Below are positions 53,326 through 63,642 of a DNA stretch of 64,000 nucleotides, piece after piece. The DNA lies in contig JAEDHT010000001.1 of the NCBI GenBank assembly GCA_016296885.1, forward strand, positions 1-64,000, written 5' to 3'. The stretch comes from Clostridiaceae bacterium (GTDB lineage: Bacteria; Bacillota; Clostridia; Oscillospirales; Acutalibacteraceae). The position numbers and the translations under genes were made by a program. A model generated the notes under the pieces. The model made no database searches, had not been told where the DNA came from, and saw nothing but the letters and a program-made list of their open reading frames with translations. The stretch's first letter is position 1. Each line of letters starts with the position of its first letter.

Positions 53326-53351
53326 TTTATAAAACACCTATAAATTACAAT

Positions 53352-53391
53352 CCCCGATATGTGATATTATCATCATATATCGGGGGTTTTT
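53352..53391 (+). terminator. Terminator of secDF
   Basis: CCCCGATAT (53352-53360) pairs with ATATCGGGG (53377-53385), followed by GTTTTTG. A degraded copy of this hairpin lies near 57888-57922, between the two large duplicated genes. Confidence 0.88.
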
Positions 53392-53556
53392 GCATTGAAA
53401 ATAACCTTAAAAGCTTGTGTAAATTCACTAAATATTGTGGCCATATTTTGTTAAAAAAATACTTGTAATAAAATTGTTTTTAATGTATAATTTAATACAA
53501 TATGATGTAGTATTTGTATAATACACCATAATTCTAAAAAAAACGGAGGCAAAAAA

Positions 53557-56500
53557 ATGAAAAAAGTAATTGCCATACTGCTGTCAGCTATGATGATAAT
53601 TTCATCTGCTGTTATTGCAGTAAATGCAGAAGAGATCAAGGATGTTTTTGGCGTAAACGAGCAGTCAAAAGCAGTGGAATCTCTGAACGATGTCGTCTCA
53701 ACAAACGAAAGTAGAGGAGATGGAGAGTATTTTAATTTACAAAAAGTAACATACTCATCTACATATGCCCCTCTAGGTAATGAATCGCTTGACGGCTACA
53801 ATAATACTGTTCGTACCTATGGTACAGGTAATATAAACAGAAACAGCCAGAACCCTAATGATTATAACCTTACAACTCAGTTCACAATAAAGGCATCAGC
53901 CAGTGCTACAACCGGTGAGCTTATTATTCCGCTCGACCATATATATGATGTTTCAGATTCACTTTCAAGTTCCTCAGCACCTTATTTCAAGAATTTTACA
54001 TATAAGGTTGGCGATAGTACTACACAAAGTGCAACTGTTCAAAACGGCCCTGTGTATGGTATTTCAGGTACAAATAAATATCTGAGCCTACCGCTCGTTT
54101 CACAGGCATCAGCTGAAACAAACCTTAATGTATACTTGTACTCTCAGTTCGAGTTTGATCATGTTTCTTTTGTTAAGAGAAACGCAGTATTCTTTGACAA
54201 GTATTACACAGCAGCTAATGATGCAGTTGATGGCGAGTTAGAAGCAGCCCTTTTGTCTTCTCATAAGGGATATTTCTACCAAGATCCTTCTATTTATATT
54301 ATCCAAATTAATGACGGAAACATTTTCCGTGGGGTAGAAACTCAGGAAGCTAATAACTATCACGTGGCATATGAGACTGTAGCTGATCTGGATGAACACA
54401 TGGAAATTCCTCTTGCAAACGTGGAGCATCCTGTTGAATCTACCATAACAATCTCACCAGGTGTAGAATTAGAGATTACCACTGATTTAGATAAGCTTCA
54501 GGTTTCAGGTGATATAAACACCGGCTACACAATAATATCATATGTTACAAGCCCGGGAACTATAGAAGAAGGTAGAATTTATTCAACAGCCAACAATACA
54601 ATCGATTTATATAAGATTACTGTACCGGAAACCAGCGAAATAACAGAGGTTATTATCTCAGAAACCATTGTTGCACACACAGAAGATGGAGACGAAACAA
54701 GAACAGTAACTGAAAAAATTAATGTTATAGATCCTATTCAAGATCTTAAAGACAGTGCATTTATAATGAAAGAGAGCCAGATTTTTCTCGACCTAAACAC
54801 ACCTGATTTTAAACAGGATAGTCTTAGCACGATTCAAAGGTTAAGCAACGAAGGTATATTGCCTATAGAGGGAGTTAGCTATACTTGGGAAAATGATAGC
54901 AACCTGCCTGCATCTATGTCTGATGTAGCATTCTCTTGGGGTCCTTTATACAAGTCAAATGTAGAAGTGTTTATTAAATCTAATTTCGACTCCAGAACAA
55001 TAACTTTAGAAAATGTTGTTAATAACAAAGCTTATACTGTAGGTTACGATAGTAATGCCGAAATCAAGCTAAATTCAGGTGAGTGGATCGAAAAGATTAC
55101 AACTGTACCTGTGTATACCGATGATGATGGTGTAACTCACTACGGAATAAAGGGAGAGGACAATGCTCGCGATATCGCTTCTCCTATTGGAATGTCATAT
55201 GTTTCTGTCGATGGCAAAAATCCAAAAACCGGTGCCGAAATTCAGCATATGGAAGAGTCTGTTTTCAACTACACATTAAAATATATAGCTGACTACACAT
55301 TTGGCGGGGAGGAGAAAACAGACGTTGTTGACAAGGCAAAGTACGAAAACGGTGTTGGCACAATAACTGCATCTAACAAGCTTGTTTACACTCGTCCTTA
55401 TATAAGCCATACAGTATATATGCAGGTTGTAGACAAAACTAAGCAGAGAGTATCAGCTCAGAGCGGAACAGAAACAACAGATGTTGAAGTAACAATGTCT
55501 ATTCGTAACGTTGCTTTTAGTAATAATAAAATGGTATACTATTCTATGTTTGAGGATTATAGCTGGGTAAATCCTGTAGTTACATTTGAATTGCCACTTG
55601 GTGTAAAATTCAATACAAGCAGTGATAAGCTCACAAAGAATACCTCAACTAAGTATACTATGATAACACCCGGTGATGTTGTAACTAAATATCCGGAGAT
55701 AGATAGAAACTATAGTAACTCATCCTATAAATATAGTGATACAGACATAGAAGTTGTATTTGAAAGATTGCCGGACACAGCAGACGGCAGAGAGGTTTGG
55801 AGATCTACTACTTATACTAAAGTTGAGAGAACAGATACCAGTGTATATTCTTTTATTGCAAGTACCCCAACTGTTTACAATGCACTTGTACCAATACCAC
55901 TTACTCTCACATCTGATGCTTTAGGCGGTTATCAGTATGTAAATCTTTATACCTCATCAGCTCCATCTCAGGATAACTTTATATGTCAATCAGGACGTCC
56001 ATCAGCTGCATCTGTACTAAGTATCACAAAGATGACTAGCAAGGTTGTTACAGATGTAAACGATTATGATGCAGATGGATCTGTAACTGACAATGTTGGC
56101 GAAATAGCAAATGTTGCCATGTTCTCTGTTAATGATTCATACGAAGTAAATGTTAAGACAGAGTACAAAGATTCTAATGGTAACTTTAGAGATGCATCAA
56201 AGGGTGCTATCCCTACAAACATTGGTGGAATCAACGAGTATCGTACAATTATCAGAAATGATGGTAATGTAAACATCACTAAGATTGTTGTTAAAGATAT
56301 ATTCCCAACCTTTGGTAAAGTTAAGTCTACATACGTTGATGATAGTATGTATGTACAAATTCTTAACAAAGAGGGTAAGGTTGTTGAGACTGTTAATGAC
56401 TTTGCAACCGAAGGCACAACCACTATGACATTAACTCTTCCAAGCGTAGTGCTATTGCCTGGATATTCTCTCAGAACAACCGCCCAGTTCATTGTATCTG

Positions 56501-57573
56501 CAGATGCACCGGTAGGAGTTACAGCAGATAACAATATAGATATTAGTTCATATTTTGCCGGTAGCGTAAAGACTACCAAGGTTCTCCAGCCATATATCAC
56601 TGAGGGCTGGGGTGAAGAGCCGGAATTAGATATTTACACATTGGTATTTTTAAATGACCAGCTCAATTCAGACTCAGTATACTATCAGATTCTTGAGGAT
56701 GTAGAGGGACCAACATATACACTTACATCAGCACCAATCACAGAGGTTTACGGTGAAAACGCAAGCTTAGTTAAAGACGGCGTTCCTTTCTATGATAGTT
56801 TGTTGTTTGCAGGATGGTTTAAGACTAAGGATGCATCACAATATGGCGATGGAGAAGATTACCATGTAGATCCTACACAGGCATTTGGTCAAGAGATTAA
56901 TTTTGAGGATTGCGAAGTAGTTGAATCTGTTACAATTGATTCAAAAGAATACACTAATGTAATCTATCTATACTCCGGATTTGTAAGAGAAGATAGCGTA
57001 ACTAAGAATACAGCAGATAATAACGACTATGGTACTTCAACACTTCCTGGTTTCTCACTAGAAGGCGTTCAGATCAGAAATCACAAGTGGGTTGATCCTT
57101 ACGATGACAACGGTGTTCATAACACAATAAATGATGCCCTCAGATTCGTTACTATCTATAACAACAGTATGCTTGATGAGCTCCAGAGCCTCTACAATTC
57201 TAAAGTAGACTATGGTTATGCAGCATGTGCAGCTAAATTTATCTCTGAAGACGAAGAGCTTACCCTTACATCAAATACTCATGTAAAGGATGAGGTTTGC
57301 ACAAAGGCTGTGAATGAAAAGAACCATAAGTATTTTGATGATTATCGCATTTCAACATTTGTTATAACATATGACAACTCAGCAGATCAACAATACCTTG
57401 ATCAGTATGTAGAGGCAAGAGCATATGTTAAATATGTTGATGCTAATGGCTTTAACAGAGTGGGCTACAACACATATAGCAATACAAAGTATGCAGGTGG
57501 ATGCCGCACAAGCTACAACGATACACTTACAGCTTATAATAATATGAACGTTGTAAAGCCACAGCAAGCTTAA
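53557..57573 (+). CDS. Large secreted protein, copy A of a tandem pair
   Basis: A 1338-aa exported protein with signal peptide (~1-24, IAILLSAMMIISSAVIAVNA). The bulk has no recognised family. A DUF11-like beta-sandwich segment lies at ~890-1000 (NEYRTIIRNDGNVNITKIVV, LLPGYSLRTTAQFIV). A FAGWF-containing InlB-like segment follows at ~1030-1150. The C-terminal domain (~1165-1338, LEGVQIRNHKW, ALRFVTIYNN, VEARAYVKYVDANGFNRVGY) resembles the end of the 2453-aa protein at 11278. No LPXTG, membrane anchor or dockerin. The ATG follows ACGGAGGC. A 58-codon gene begins 20 bases after the stop. It is clearly homologous to copy B along its length. Confidence 0.85.
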   Translation: MKKVIAILLSAMMIISSAVIAVNAEEIKDVFGVNEQSKAVESLNDVVSTNESRGDGEYFNLQKVTYSSTYAPLGNESLDGYNNTVRTYGTGNINRNSQNPNDYNLTTQFTIKASASATTGELIIPLDHIYDVSDSLSSSSAPYFKNFTYKVGDSTTQSATVQNGPVYGISGTNKYLSLPLVSQASAETNLNVYLYSQFEFDHVSFVKRNAVFFDKYYTAANDAVDGELEAALLSSHKGYFYQDPSIYIIQINDGNIFRGVETQEANNYHVAYETVADLDEHMEIPLANVEHPVESTITISPGVELEITTDLDKLQVSGDINTGYTIISYVTSPGTIEEGRIYSTANNTIDLYKITVPETSEITEVIISETIVAHTEDGDETRTVTEKINVIDPIQDLKDSAFIMKESQIFLDLNTPDFKQDSLSTIQRLSNEGILPIEGVSYTWENDSNLPASMSDVAFSWGPLYKSNVEVFIKSNFDSRTITLENVVNNKAYTVGYDSNAEIKLNSGEWIEKITTVPVYTDDDGVTHYGIKGEDNARDIASPIGMSYVSVDGKNPKTGAEIQHMEESVFNYTLKYIADYTFGGEEKTDVVDKAKYENGVGTITASNKLVYTRPYISHTVYMQVVDKTKQRVSAQSGTETTDVEVTMSIRNVAFSNNKMVYYSMFEDYSWVNPVVTFELPLGVKFNTSSDKLTKNTSTKYTMITPGDVVTKYPEIDRNYSNSSYKYSDTDIEVVFERLPDTADGREVWRSTTYTKVERTDTSVYSFIASTPTVYNALVPIPLTLTSDALGGYQYVNLYTSSAPSQDNFICQSGRPSAASVLSITKMTSKVVTDVNDYDADGSVTDNVGEIANVAMFSVNDSYEVNVKTEYKDSNGNFRDASKGAIPTNIGGINEYRTIIRNDGNVNITKIVVKDIFPTFGKVKSTYVDDSMYVQILNKEGKVVETVNDFATEGTTTMTLTLPSVVLLPGYSLRTTAQFIVSADAPVGVTADNNIDISSYFAGSVKTTKVLQPYITEGWGEEPELDIYTLVFLNDQLNSDSVYYQILEDVEGPTYTLTSAPITEVYGENASLVKDGVPFYDSLLFAGWFKTKDASQYGDGEDYHVDPTQAFGQEINFEDCEVVESVTIDSKEYTNVIYLYSGFVREDSVTKNTADNNDYGTSTLPGFSLEGVQIRNHKWVDPYDDNGVHNTINDALRFVTIYNNSMLDELQSLYNSKVDYGYAACAAKFISEDEELTLTSNTHVKDEVCTKAVNEKNHKYFDDYRISTFVITYDNSADQQYLDQYVEARAYVKYVDANGFNRVGYNTYSNTKYAGGCRTSYNDTLTAYNNMNVVKPQQA

Positions 57574-57593
57574 TGTAGTAGGGAGGAATTAAC

Positions 57594-57770
57594 ATGAAAA
57601 AATTATATAATTCACCAAAACTATATAATGAAAAACTTTTTGAACACGATGTTATGGCAGAATCAAGCGATTTTTCAACTGATGTATCAACTGACATTTC
57701 AACTGATACCGAACAGATTATGGAAACAAACAATATCTACGATAATGCAGATGCAATATTTAACTATTAA
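57594..57770 (+). CDS. 58-residue peptide, copy A
   Basis: Starts at an ATG with AGGGAGGA upstream, 20 bases after the large gene, so the two are probably co-transcribed. The N terminus MKKLYNSPKLYNEKLFEHDV recalls the KKxYxxPxLxxxxFxxxDV pattern of small clostridial peptides, some suspected RiPP precursors. The middle has a SSDFSTDVSTDISTDTE run, and the end is Asn/Asp/Tyr-rich. There is no signal peptide, GG motif or Cys. It is identical in DNA to copy B at 62134. Function unknown. Confidence 0.75.
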   Translation: MKKLYNSPKLYNEKLFEHDVMAESSDFSTDVSTDISTDTEQIMETNNIYDNADAIFNY

Positions 57771-57823
57771 AGATAATTGTTGTATTTAATTAGTTTTTTA
57801 AAATAGTTAAGGAATTAAAATGT

Positions 57824-57864
57824 CCCGAAATTTGAGATTTAGGTCTCAAATTTCGGGCTTTTTC
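57824..57864 (+). terminator. Terminator after copy A
   Basis: A perfect 14-base stem, CCCGAAATTTGAGA (57824-57837) with TCTCAAATTTCGGG (57844-57857), followed by CTTTTTC. The loop is six bases. It is duplicated at 62364. Confidence 0.93.
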
Positions 57865-58087
57865 GTGCATAATTAAATTTATAATCTTCGATATGTGATG
57901 TTATCATCGTTTATCAGGTTATTTGCAATAAAAGTAACTTCAATAACTTTGTGTGAATTGACTAAATATTATGTCTATAATTTGTAAAAAAAACACTTGT
58001 AAAAATTATGAATTTGTAGTACAATTTAATACGATGTGATGTAATATTTTATATTATATCATAAAACTAAAAAATGGAGGCAAAAAA

Positions 58088-61000
58088 ATGAAAAAAGTAA
58101 TTGCCATACTGCTATCAGCTATGATGATAATTTCATCTGCTGTGATTGCAGTAAATGCAGAAGAGATTAAGGATGTTTTTGGCGTAAACGAGCAGTCAAA
58201 GGCTGTAGAATCTCTAAGCGATGTCGGCTCAACTAACGAAAGCAGAGGAGATGGAGAGTTTTTTAATTTACAAAAAGCAACATACACATCTACTTTTGCA
58301 CGAATAGGAAATAAAACACTCGATGGCTATAATAACAAAGTTACAACCTATGGAACAGGTTATGTAAACAAATACAGTCAGAAGCCGGCTGATTATAACC
58401 TCACAACTCAGTTTACAATAAAGGCATCAGCCAGTGCTACAAACGGCGAGCTTATTATTCCGCTTGACAATTTATATGTTGTTACAAATTCACTTTCAGG
58501 CTCCTCAGCACCTTACTTTAAGGATTTTACGTATAAGGTTGGCGATGGTGCTACACAAAATGCTATTATTCAAACCGGCCCTGTGCATGGTATTGAGGAT
58601 ACAAACAAATATCTGAGCCTACCGCTCGTTTCACCGGACACAGCCGAGACAAACCTCAACGTATATTTAAACTGCATGTTCGAGTTTGATCATGTTTCTT
58701 TTGTTAAGAGAGGCGCAGTATTCTTTGAGAAGTATTACACAGTAGCTAATGGTTCTGTTGATGGCGAATTAGAAGCAGCTCTTATGTCTGATCATAAAGG
58801 ATACTTCTATAGCTCTCCTTCTATTAACCTTGATCAGATAACTGAGGATCGTATTTTCCGTGGAGTAGAAACTCAGACCGGCTTTAACACTCACTCAGCA
58901 TATGCGACTGTAGGTGATTTTTCTAAACATATGGAGATTCCTCTTGATGATAGTGTGGAGCATCCTGTTGTATCTACTATAACAATCTCACCGGGTGTTA
59001 AACTAGAACTTACAACTGATCAGGATAAGCTTCAGGTTACAGGCGATATAAACACCGGCTATACAATTGTATCATATGTTACAAGGCCGGGAGATATATA
59101 TGTAGGTCGTAATTTCTCAACTGGTAACGCGACATTTGATTCATACGAAATTACTGTACCTGCAACTAGCGAAATAACAGAGGTTGTTATTGAAGAAACC
59201 ATCATAGCACACACAAAAGATGGTGATGAAACAAAAACAATAACTAGGACAGTTGAAGTTATACCTCCTATTCAGAACCTTAACGACGATGCATTTGGAA
59301 TGGAATACAACCAGATTTTTCTTAACTTAAATGAACCTAATTTTAAGCAAGAGTATCTTAGTTTAATAAAATCTCTAAGTAACCAAGGTATATTGCCAAT
59401 AGAGGGAGTTAGCTACACTTGGGAAAACGATAGTGATCTACCGGCATCTATGTCAGATGTAGCCTTTTCTTGGGGATCACTTTACAAGGCAAACGTAGAG
59501 GTGACTGCCAGATCCAGTTCCGGTTCCAGAACAATAAAATTGGATAATGTTGCTGATGGCAAAACTTATACAGTAGGTTACGATAGTAATTCCGAAATTA
59601 AGCTAAATAACGGCGAGTGGATTGAAAAGATAACATCAATACCTGTGTATACAGATACTGATGGTGTCCACTATGGAATAAAAGGAGAGGATAATGATCG
59701 TAATATCCTTTCTCCAATTGCAATCAATTTTATTTCTAAAGATGGTAAAAATCCAAAGACCGGTGCCGATATTCAGCACATGGAAGAGTCAGTTTTCAAA
59801 AACACATTAAAATACATGGCTGATTATAAATTTAATGGAGTACAACAGGATAGAGATACAGTTGACAAGGCAATATACGACGAAAACGGTGTTGGTACAA
59901 TAACCGCATCCAACAAGCTTGTTTACACACGTCCTTATATAAGCCATACAGCATATATGCAGGTTATAGACAAAACTAAGCAAAAGGTAGCAGCTCAGAG
60001 TGGTACAGAAACAACAGATATTGATGTAACATTGTCAATTCGTAACGCTGCCTTTGGAAAAGATAGATTGGCATACCAAGCTATGTTTGAGGATTATAGC
60101 TGGGTAAATCCGGTAGTAACATTTGAACTTCCAATCGGTGTAAAATTCAATACAAGCAATGATAAGCTCACACAGAACACCCCAACTAAGTATACTATGA
60201 TAACACCTGGTGATGTCACATCTCAATATCCGGATAAAGATAAAAACTATAGTAGCGCATATTATAAATATACAGAAACAGATGTAGAAGTTGTATTTGA
60301 AAGATTACCGGATACAGCAGATGGTAGAGAGGTTTGGAAATCTACTACTTATACTAAGGTTGAGAGATCAGATGGCAGTACTTACTCTTTTGCTGCAAAT
60401 GTCCCAACTGTTTTTAATGCAGTTGTACCGATACCACTCACACTTACATCTGATGCTTTGGGTGGCCTTCAATATGCAAATCTATACACCTCTTCGGCTC
60501 CTACTCAGGATAATTTTATATGTAACTCATCAAAGCCGATAATTTCAACTGTAATAAATAACTCAAAACTAACTAGTGCAGTTGTTACAGATGAAAACGA
60601 TTATGATGCTGATGGATCTACAGCTGACAATATTAGCGAATTTGCAAATGTAGCAATGTTCTCTGTTAATGATTCATATGAAGTAAACGTTAAGACAGAG
60701 TATAAGGACTCTAAGGGTAACTTCAGAGATGCATCAAATGGTGCTATCCCTACAAATATTGGTGGAATCAACGAGTATCGTACAATCATCAGAAACGACG
60801 GTAACGTAAACATCACTAAGATTGTTGTTAAAGATGTATTCCCAACCTTTGATGGTGAAAAGTCTACATACGTTGATGATAGTATGTATGTTCAAATTCT
60901 CGACAAAGAAGGCAAGGTTGTTGAGAATGTTAATGACTTTACAACCGAAGGCTCAACCACTATGACATTAACTCTTCCAAATGTAGTGCTATTGCCAGGA

Positions 61001-62113
61001 TACTCTCTCAGAACAACAGCTCAGTTCCTTGTATCTAAGGATGCACCGGTGGGTGTCACAGCAGATAACAATATAGATATTAGTTCTTACTTTGCCGGTA
61101 GCGAAAAGACTACGAAGGTTATCCAGCCATATATCACTCAGGGCTGGGGAGAAGAGCCGGACCTAGGAAACACATATACATTGGTATTTTTAAACGACCA
61201 GCTCAATTCAGGCTCAGTATACTATCAGATTCTCGAAGGTGTAGCAGGACCAACATACACACTTACAGAAGCACCAATCACACAGGTTTACGGCGAAAAT
61301 GCAAGCTTAGTTAAAGACGGCGTTCCTTTCTATGAAACTTTATTGTTTGCAGGATGGTTTAAGACTAAGGATGCATCACAATATGGCGATAGAGGAAATC
61401 ACCATGTAGATCCTACACAAGCATTTGCTAAAGAAATCACACTTGCAGATTGCGATGTAGTTGAGTCTGTTACAATCGATTCAAAAGAATACACTAATGT
61501 AATCTATCTATACTCCGGATTTGTAAGAGAAGATAGCGTAACTAAGAATACAGCAGATAATAACGACTATGGTACTTCAACACTTCCTGGTTTCTCACTA
61601 GAAGGCGTTCAGATCAGAAATCACAAGTGGGTTGATCCTTACGATGACAACGGTGTTCATAACACAATAAATGATGCCCTCAGATTCGTTACTATCTATA
61701 ACAACAGTATGCTTGATGAGCTCCAGAGCCTCTACAATTCTAAAGTAGACTATGGTTATGCAGCATGTGCAGCTAAATTTATCTCTGAAGACGAAGAGCT
61801 TACCCTTACATCAAATACTCATGTAAAGGATGAGGTTTGCACAAAGGCTGTGAATGAAAAGAACCATAAGTATTTTGATGATTATCGCATTTCAACATTT
61901 GTTATAACATATGACAACTCAGCAGATCAACAATACCTTGATCAGTATGTAGAGGCAAGAGCATATGTTAAATATGTTGATGCTAATGGCTTTAACAGAG
62001 TGGGCTACAACACATATAGCAATACAAAGTATGCAGGTGGATGCCGCACAAGCTACAACGATACACTTACAGCTTATAATAATATGAACGTTGTAAAGCC
62101 ACAGCAAGCTTAA
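58088..62113 (+). CDS. Large secreted protein, copy B of a tandem pair
   Basis: A 1341-aa paralogue of the 53557 gene with the same signal peptide (IAILLSAMMIISSAVIAVNA) and domain order. Over roughly the first 1120 residues the two differ at many positions, including small insertions. From codon ~1131 on they are identical in protein and DNA. The coordinate offset is 4540 bases from position 56938 to the end, against 4531 at the start codon, reflecting small length differences in the diverged part. Its ribosome binding site (ATGGAGGC) and A/T-rich upstream region resemble copy A. Divergent front and identical back suggest recent gene conversion or selection on the C terminus. Confidence 0.85.
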   Translation: MKKVIAILLSAMMIISSAVIAVNAEEIKDVFGVNEQSKAVESLSDVGSTNESRGDGEFFNLQKATYTSTFARIGNKTLDGYNNKVTTYGTGYVNKYSQKPADYNLTTQFTIKASASATNGELIIPLDNLYVVTNSLSGSSAPYFKDFTYKVGDGATQNAIIQTGPVHGIEDTNKYLSLPLVSPDTAETNLNVYLNCMFEFDHVSFVKRGAVFFEKYYTVANGSVDGELEAALMSDHKGYFYSSPSINLDQITEDRIFRGVETQTGFNTHSAYATVGDFSKHMEIPLDDSVEHPVVSTITISPGVKLELTTDQDKLQVTGDINTGYTIVSYVTRPGDIYVGRNFSTGNATFDSYEITVPATSEITEVVIEETIIAHTKDGDETKTITRTVEVIPPIQNLNDDAFGMEYNQIFLNLNEPNFKQEYLSLIKSLSNQGILPIEGVSYTWENDSDLPASMSDVAFSWGSLYKANVEVTARSSSGSRTIKLDNVADGKTYTVGYDSNSEIKLNNGEWIEKITSIPVYTDTDGVHYGIKGEDNDRNILSPIAINFISKDGKNPKTGADIQHMEESVFKNTLKYMADYKFNGVQQDRDTVDKAIYDENGVGTITASNKLVYTRPYISHTAYMQVIDKTKQKVAAQSGTETTDIDVTLSIRNAAFGKDRLAYQAMFEDYSWVNPVVTFELPIGVKFNTSNDKLTQNTPTKYTMITPGDVTSQYPDKDKNYSSAYYKYTETDVEVVFERLPDTADGREVWKSTTYTKVERSDGSTYSFAANVPTVFNAVVPIPLTLTSDALGGLQYANLYTSSAPTQDNFICNSSKPIISTVINNSKLTSAVVTDENDYDADGSTADNISEFANVAMFSVNDSYEVNVKTEYKDSKGNFRDASNGAIPTNIGGINEYRTIIRNDGNVNITKIVVKDVFPTFDGEKSTYVDDSMYVQILDKEGKVVENVNDFTTEGSTTMTLTLPNVVLLPGYSLRTTAQFLVSKDAPVGVTADNNIDISSYFAGSEKTTKVIQPYITQGWGEEPDLGNTYTLVFLNDQLNSGSVYYQILEGVAGPTYTLTEAPITQVYGENASLVKDGVPFYETLLFAGWFKTKDASQYGDRGNHHVDPTQAFAKEITLADCDVVESVTIDSKEYTNVIYLYSGFVREDSVTKNTADNNDYGTSTLPGFSLEGVQIRNHKWVDPYDDNGVHNTINDALRFVTIYNNSMLDELQSLYNSKVDYGYAACAAKFISEDEELTLTSNTHVKDEVCTKAVNEKNHKYFDDYRISTFVITYDNSADQQYLDQYVEARAYVKYVDANGFNRVGYNTYSNTKYAGGCRTSYNDTLTAYNNMNVVKPQQA

Positions 62114-62133
62114 TGTAGTAGGGAGGAATTAAC

Positions 62134-62310
62134 ATGAAAAAATTATATAATTCACCAAAACTATATAATGAAAAACTTTTTGAACACGATGTTATGGCAG
62201 AATCAAGCGATTTTTCAACTGATGTATCAACTGACATTTCAACTGATACCGAACAGATTATGGAAACAAACAATATCTACGATAATGCAGATGCAATATT
62301 TAACTATTAA
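62134..62310 (+). CDS. 58-residue peptide, copy B
   Basis: Identical in DNA to the gene at 57594-57770, including the AGGGAGGA site and the following terminator. It begins 20 bases after the stop of large gene B. Its conservation may simply follow from lying within the homogenised tract. The motif composition is as for copy A. The strong site and fixed position after each large gene support real translation. Confidence 0.75.
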   Translation: MKKLYNSPKLYNEKLFEHDVMAESSDFSTDVSTDISTDTEQIMETNNIYDNADAIFNY

Positions 62311-62363
62311 AGATAATTGTTGTATTTAATTAGTTTTTTAAAATAGTTAAGGAATTAAAATGT

Positions 62364-62404
62364 CCCGAAATTTGAGATTTTGGTCTCAAATTTCGGGCTT
62401 TTTC
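62364..62404 (+). terminator. Terminator after copy B
   Basis: Same 14-base stem as at 57824, with one loop base changed (T at 62381 instead of A at 57841). Sequence identity with copy A ends a few tens of bases later. Confidence 0.93.
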
Positions 62405-62539
62405 GTGCATAATTTACTATATAATAAGTGTTGATAACATCACTCAACAATATATCATATATTTAACTTTCTAATTTTATTGAAAAGATAAATTTTTCAT
62501 GTGTAAAAACAGAATTTATGTTATTAATTTTTGGCATAA

Positions 62540-63343
62540 TTAGCCTAGCATTACATCAAGCAACATCATAATAGCAAATCCTGAAACTATCCCTGTGGTT
62601 GCGAAGTATGGTTGGTTGCTCTGATTGCTTTGACATTCAGGAATAAGCTCATGCACAGCTACCAGTATCATTGCACCGGCTGCAAAGGCAAGCGCATATG
62701 GCAATATTGCTTCCACATAGACTACTAGCAGTGCACCAATCACACCGGCAATAGGCTCTACAAGCCCTGATGCCTGACCTAGAAAAAAGCATTTCTTGCG
62801 AGAATAGCCCTCTCTTCTTAGAGGCAACGAAACAGCCGCACCCTCAGGGAAATTTTGCAAACCAATGCCAATAGCAATGGTGATTGCACCCATAAGGCTT
62901 TCTGTGGTAAAGTTAGTTCCTTGTAGCACACCAAATGCCACACCTATGGCAAGACCCTCAGGTATATTGTGAAGTGTGATAGAAAGCAGCAGCATAATTA
63001 TCCTGTTCATTCTTTCGTTTGGCTTGACGCAAGTATTGTTTACCTTGCTTCGTGTAAAAGTGACGATCTTGTCGCTAACCCACATAAATAATGCTCCTGC
63101 TAAAAAACCTACTGTAACAATGATGTATGACGGGAGAGAAGAAACCTTTTCTGCCTGCTCTATTGCAGGCTGCAACAATGACCAAAAGCTGGCGGCTATC
63201 ATAACTCCCGATGCAAATCCAAGCATTAGGTTTAGAGCCTTAGGTGAAGGCGATTTAAAAAAAACTACAGTGGCTGCCCCCAAAGCTGTCACAAACCATG
63301 TGCCCAGAGTAGCTAATAAAGCCAAAATTACTATATTATTCAT
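62540..63343 (-). CDS. ZIP-family metal transporter
   Basis: An inner-membrane divalent metal (zinc or iron) importer of the ZIP family, 267 aa with about eight hydrophobic segments. The transport motifs HNIPEGLAIGVAFGV and GLQNFPEGAAVSLPLR carry the metal-binding His, Asn, Pro and Glu residues. A variable region (~95-115) includes KVNNTCVKPNERM. GGAGGTGTAAT lies upstream of the ATG. It is convergent with the duplicated block. The metal cannot be assigned from sequence. Confidence 0.93.
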   Translation of the reverse strand: MNNIVILALLATLGTWFVTALGAATVVFFKSPSPKALNLMLGFASGVMIAASFWSLLQPAIEQAEKVSSLPSYIIVTVGFLAGALFMWVSDKIVTFTRSKVNNTCVKPNERMNRIIMLLLSITLHNIPEGLAIGVAFGVLQGTNFTTESLMGAITIAIGIGLQNFPEGAAVSLPLRREGYSRKKCFFLGQASGLVEPIAGVIGALLVVYVEAILPYALAFAAGAMILVAVHELIPECQSNQSNQPYFATTGIVSGFAIMMLLDVMLG

Positions 63344-63580
63344 ATTACACCTCCCTGTATATATAATATTTATAATATGTTATTATGGTTCGTTGAAAAG
63401 GCGTTTTGGCAATTAAATTTCTGCAAAATTTGATGAAATAATTTGTAATTATTTGAAAACAAATCTCATAGGTTTTCACATAACCATCACATTAGATACT
63501 GGCATTGTTTATAATATCTAATAAATGACAAATAAAATTATGCAAAATTTACCATAAAAGTTACAATTTAAAGAAAAAAG

Positions 63581-63609
63581 TTGCATTGTTGTAATTATTG
63601 TGTTACAAT
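63581..63609 (+). promoter_or_regulatory. Promoter of the final gene
   Basis: TTGCAT (63581-63586), a 17-base spacer and TACAAT (63604-63609), 33 bases before the chosen ATG. The rest of the 63344-63633 gap is A/T-rich and shows no gene. Confidence 0.5.
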
Positions 63610-63642
63610 AACTCAGATGTTTTAGTAAAGGAGATGTATGCG

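Noticed and set aside
56064..56600. Open frame of 178 codons on the minus strand within giant gene A
   Set aside because: Antisense to a well-supported gene; only a shorter frame persists in the diverged copy B at 60601-60816, as expected for a shadow.
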